Source: Actinomadura pelletieri DSM 43383 (GTDB lineage: Bacteria > Actinomycetota > Actinomycetes > Streptosporangiales > Streptosporangiaceae). Taken from it: a DNA stretch of 64,000 bases. This document shows, piece after piece, positions 61,901-64,000 of this stretch. The stretch covers positions 1,116,001 to 1,180,000 of the forward strand of contig NZ_RBWU01000002.1 of the NCBI RefSeq assembly GCF_003634705.1. The letters are read 5' to 3'. Under the pieces are notes generated by a model. That model saw only the letters and a program-made list of their open reading frames with translations, did not search any database and was not told the origin of the DNA. The position numbers and the translations under genes were made by a program. How positions within the stretch are numbered: position 1 is the stretch's first letter; each line of letters starts with the position of its first letter.

Positions 61901-62763
61901 GGCCAGTAGCGCAACGCGACGGTGAACGGCAGCTTGATGTACTCGGTGCCGGTTCCGGCGGCACGGGCGGCCTCGACGAGACGTTCGGGTGAGGTGAAGA
62001 CGGGCACGACGGTGGCGCCGTCGACCTCCCGCGTCTGCCAGGGGAACCCGGGACGGCCCGGACGCATCGTGTAGTCGGTGTCGTCCGGGACGGGCAGCAG
62101 CACCTCCGTCGCCGCGAGGGTCTGCAGGAACAGGTCGTGGTCGTTGTTGGCCGCGGCGCGCAGAAGTTCGCGCTCCACCTCGTTGGCGGGCTGGAACTCC
62201 TCCCGCGACGTCTCGCGCGGCGCCTCGGCAGGCGTCTGGGGCGGCGTCTCGGCGGGGGTGTCGCGCGGCAGTTCGCGATGCTGGTCGCGGAGTTCCTCCC
62301 AGGGCGCGGACGCGCGGCCGACCTGCGGCGGGCGGCCGTCCCCGCCCGCCACTTGGCGGACGAACCACGACGGCAGCCGCGACTCGATGGGCAGGGCCGA
62401 GCCGGCGCCGCGCGCGGGCGTCGCGTCGACGGCGAGCCACCAGCGGTCGTCGGGCCACATCTGGGCGATGTCCCCGAACGCGACCGTCACGAAATGCTGG
62501 TAGGACGGGCCCAGGCAGGCGCGCATCGCCGACGCCGACGTGTAGACGAGCACATGGACCCGGCCGTCCTCCTCCTGGGTCGGCCACGACGGCTGTGTCC
62601 GGTTGGCGAGCACGCCGTCCACCTGGTCCGGCGGGACGGGGACGAGAAGTTCGCTGTCCGCCAGGAGGCGGAAGTAACTCTCCTGGTCACCGGCCTGGAC
62701 GGTCTCCTGAAGTCGCCGTTCCAGCTCCGATGTGGGTCGCCACGCGTCGGCCACGGTCGCCAC
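58996..62763 (-). CDS. Giant protein with four SseB-type domains and unknown C-terminal domain
   Basis: About 1255 aa. Four SseB-like units of about 120 aa repeat the same order: for example ERRLQETVQAGDQESYFRLL then LLVPVP, VLVYTSASAMRAC and DDRWWLAVD; later ELLRAAANNDHDLFLQTLAA, QRLFDAARRRDTDTFFAILL and QELYEAASDGDSDAFLRVLL. Between units 3 and 4 lie about 370 residues of PT/EPT low-complexity repeats. The last 160 residues form a distinct domain (VPWYLEQGYDRVGGFVHST, VYIIRWPAYCPSLYRIPFGG, GAEMYYIAADRTERFVAMYD). GTG 62754 is an alternative start with better SD spacing. Confidence 0.85.
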   Translation of the reverse strand: MATVADAWRPTSELERRLQETVQAGDQESYFRLLADSELLVPVPPDQVDGVLANRTQPSWPTQEEDGRVHVLVYTSASAMRACLGPSYQHFVTVAFGDIAQMWPDDRWWLAVDATPARGAGSALPIESRLPSWFVRQVAGGDGRPPQVGRASAPWEELRDQHRELPRDTPAETPPQTPAEAPRETSREEFQPANEVERELLRAAANNDHDLFLQTLAATEVLLPVPDDTDYTMRPGRPGFPWQTREVDGATVVPVFTSPERLVEAARAAGTGTEYIKLPFTVALRYWPNHDWLLAINSGSPAGGTILAQQLPGLATWADQRAAQRMTEDFDPQNDIEQRLFDAARRRDTDTFFAILLGAQVLVPAEAETPWGIDPGDPGFPWRPVPVHGRTSIQIFTSLKWMNEAIGSSRFVMPSLADMVAAWPDTGWTLVLNPGTPIDATMPGDQVRSLRGPETAATPPSASTPPPPDTPDVPVAPAVPAEPTAPAEPPVAAQPSDPGQPTAHAEPTVPGQPTAPTEPAAPAEPTVATEPTVPGQPTGPAGPTVPVPPTAPTEPATPAEPTVATEPTVPGQPTGPAGPTVPVPPTASTEPTGPGQPTVTGQPTGPARPTAPVPPTALTEPTAAADPTVATEPTGHSQPTGPAGPTAPVPPTAPAEPAASAEPTVASEPTGHSQPTGPAGPTAPVPPTALTEPTAAADPTVATEPTGPGRPTGSTGPTVPVPLTASTEPTAPAEPTVATGPTGPGRPTGPAGPTVPVPPTALTEPTAAADPTVAREPTGSAGPTVPVQPTASTEPTAPAEPIVAAEPTIPAEPTVVAQPSVHGEPAVPARSSGPGAPGGSEVAEEAASEATDAPVRARGRHAAEPTDEPEHGQPETGPSGSPEGERRLRAVPEPAFEPGNRIDQELYEAASDGDSDAFLRVLLNANVLVPIPEEAPLEVTPVQREFRWDAALRGESDVRVFTSLVRLREVMPESRFVYADFRELIGAWPRDEWTMLLNPGTRIGASLRGDQVRVLGEWAARVGLVPARPEVPPPPPRPEQTARLPEPQAAEVHEPEAQALDAVDLREPAPRTPPFDPDDRAASPTVMQKVVPHAHVPWYLEQGYDRVGGFVHSTGDVSDLQTPVQLYEALGLLYEGSPFSPADEGVYIIRWPAYCPSLYRIPFGGRDEEEMAAWGDAGWVIERPPFQGGGFAPGSAGSIREYKVDSVRLPFGAEMYYIAADRTERFVAMYDPDRLAWLRPDANTETQGGRTEAAQ
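60287..61350 (-). repeat. Pro/Thr hexapeptide-like coding repeat
   Basis: About 1 kb of imperfect 18-bp-phased repeats coding for units such as TEPTVPGQPTGPAGPTVPVP. Higher-order blocks of about 100-200 bp recur, showing segmental amplification. The antisense strand is also open throughout, as expected for such a repeat. Confidence 0.85.
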
Positions 62764-62835
62764 CCCCTGATTCCTCCATGCTCGTCCCCGCGCGACTGCC
62801 TACGCTACAGGGGCGAACCGGGCCATCGGGCATCG

Positions 62836-64000
62836 TCATCCGGCGGCACGGGCGACGGTGCAGGTCAGCTCGGCGAGGGCGGTGAGGAGGCGGTCGACGT
62901 GCTCCTCGCTCGTCCCGATGCCGAGCCCGGCGCGGACGGCCGTGTCATGGGTCGCGTCGTCCCCGCCCAGCAGATGCCGGACGAAGGGGTGGGCGCAGAA
63001 CTTTCCGTCCCGGACGCCGATGCCGTACTCCTCCGACAGCGTAAGCGCCACGTCCCGGGCGTTCCACCCGTCCACGGTGAACGACACGATCCCGACGCGC
63101 GGCGCGCGCTCGCCCCACAGGGACAGTTCGCGGACGGGCGCGAGTGCCGCGAGGCCCGACCGCAGGCGCGTCACCAGCGCCTCCTCGTGGGCGGCCACGG
63201 CGTCCCAGCGGGCCGACAGGGTCTCGCAGGCGGCCGCGAGCGCGATGACGCCGAGCACGTTCGGGGTTCCGGCCTCGTGCCGGGGTTCGGGGGACGCCGC
63301 CCACCGGGTCGTGCGCCCGACCGACGCGCTGGCACCGCCTCCCTTCAGGTACGGGTCGGCGGCGCGGAGCCAGTCGGCGCGTCCGGCGAGGACCCCGGCG
63401 CCGAACGGCGCGTACAGCTTGTGCCCGGAGAACGCGAGGTAGTCGAGGCCGAGGGCGGTCATGTCGATCGGGCGGTGCGGGAGGAGCTGCGCCGCGTCCA
63501 CCGCGATGCGGGCGCCGTTCCGCCGGGCGACGTGCGCCAGCTCCTCGATCGGCCACAGTTCCCCGGTGACGTTGGACGCGGCGGTCACCACGAGCAGCCG
63601 CGGCCCGATCGGGGACTCGCGCAGCGCCCGGTCGGCGGCGGACACGGCCTCGGCGGGGGTGGCGGGCGCGGGCAGCCGCACGGCCCGCTTCCACGGCAGC
63701 AGGCTCGCGTGGTGCTCGGTCTCGAAGACGACGACGCTGGTCCCGGTGGGCGCGGCGTGCGCGAGCAGGTTCATCGAGTCGGTGGTGTTGCGGGTGAACA
63801 CGACGGCGGAACGGCGCCAGGCGCCGATGAACGCGCGCACGGTCTCGCGCGCCGTTTCGTACGCGTCGGTCGTGACACGCGACAGGTGGCCGGCCCCGCG
63901 GTGCACGCTGCTGTAGTACGGCAGCGCGCGGGTGATGGCCTCGTGCACCGCCTCCAGGCAGGGGGAACTGGCCGCGTGGTCGAGGTTGGCGTAGGGGACG
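62836..64000 (-). CDS. Class V aminotransferase / cysteine desulfurase-like, 5' end beyond window
   Basis: PLP fold-type I protein. The frame continues past 63948 to the window edge, where VPYANLDHAASSPCLEAV is the expected near-N-terminal segment, so the start lies outside. Visible are SSVHRGAGHLSRVTTDAYE, VFTRNTTDSMNLLAHA, IAVDAAQLLPHRPIDM and the PLP lysine in LAFSGHKLYAPFGAGVL. RDGKFCAHPFVRHLLGG may supply a C-terminal Cys. It could be a selenocysteine lyase, desulfurase or isopenicillin-N-epimerase-type enzyme; the substrate is not resolvable. Confidence 0.92.
   Translation of the reverse strand, partial: VPYANLDHAASSPCLEAVHEAITRALPYYSSVHRGAGHLSRVTTDAYETARETVRAFIGAWRRSAVVFTRNTTDSMNLLAHAAPTGTSVVVFETEHHASLLPWKRAVRLPAPATPAEAVSAADRALRESPIGPRLLVVTAASNVTGELWPIEELAHVARRNGARIAVDAAQLLPHRPIDMTALGLDYLAFSGHKLYAPFGAGVLAGRADWLRAADPYLKGGGASASVGRTTRWAASPEPRHEAGTPNVLGVIALAAACETLSARWDAVAAHEEALVTRLRSGLAALAPVRELSLWGERAPRVGIVSFTVDGWNARDVALTLSEEYGIGVRDGKFCAHPFVRHLLGGDDATHDTAVRAGLGIGTSEEHVDRLLTALAELTCTVARAAG

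Noticed and set aside
59605..61992. A 795-codon Gly/Arg-rich frame on the plus strand
   Set aside because: It mirrors the PT-rich repeat of the giant SseB protein and has no start context or motifs.
1..64000. CRISPR array or rRNA operon
   Set aside because: The only tandem repeats are coding minisatellites without spacers, and no rRNA-like sequence was seen.

Overview
The window reads as a chromosomal segment of a high-GC Gram-positive actinomycete, most like the Thermomonosporaceae/Streptosporangiales (inference). The reasons are very GC-rich third codon positions, many GTG/TTG starts, 4-base start/stop overlaps, LuxR-type regulators, an IdeR-type iron box, Orn next to tRNA-His, and MSMEG_1061-type flavoproteins. 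No taxonomic marker gene is present.

0-17 kb: heme supply. hemE (minus) diverges from hemA-hemC-hemB-hemG (plus). A DHA2 drug exporter and convergent hemL follow. hemD is absent from its usual place. Next come a three-gene minus-strand set headed by a transposase-derived protein with a dead DDE triad, a LuxR-type response regulator without its phospho-acceptor Asp, and a TetR regulator. The TetR sits between two copies of one operator that flank a small membrane protein and an ABC-2 exporter. An orphan CcsB cytochrome c assembly protein follows.

17-23 kb: accessory metabolism. There is a deleted DHFR-family remnant, a LysR regulator divergent from NTF2-like, SDR and NmrA-like genes, and an HxlR regulator with a duplicated 5' end divergent from a second DHA2 exporter. 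The exporter's 3' end runs over an aldehyde dehydrogenase remnant.

23-31 kb: a compact five-gene operon on the minus strand (SWIM-like zinc protein, 464-aa protein, vWA protein, MoxR AAA+ ATPase, DUF5682-like protein) resembles the enterobacterial yehLMPQ type of AAA/vWA system.

31-40 kb: a PPOX flavoprotein, an AraC regulator with a leaderless coupled leader ORF, and a siderophore ABC importer behind an iron box and a 21-bp-spaced direct repeat. Then come an MFS/HxlR divergon with twin palindromes, an ECF sigma factor with a SnoaL-like tail, and a quinone oxidoreductase.

40-46 kb: a decayed island beside tRNA-Lys, with tyrosine-recombinase fragments, a DUF6615-like protein, an orphan peptide-binding lipoprotein and a double Dabb/EthD-like protein.

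46-50 kb: a LuxR regulator, tRNA-His, orn, a PPOX protein divergent from a MocR/PdxR regulator, and an amidase-like protein.

50-64 kb: a surface-sensing neighbourhood. It holds two tandem membrane-anchored sigma-like proteins, a collagen-repeat SBP-vWA protein, an SpoU/TrmH methyltransferase, a Pro/Ser-rich membrane protein, a giant SseB-repeat protein with a partner gene, and a class V aminotransferase cut by the window end.
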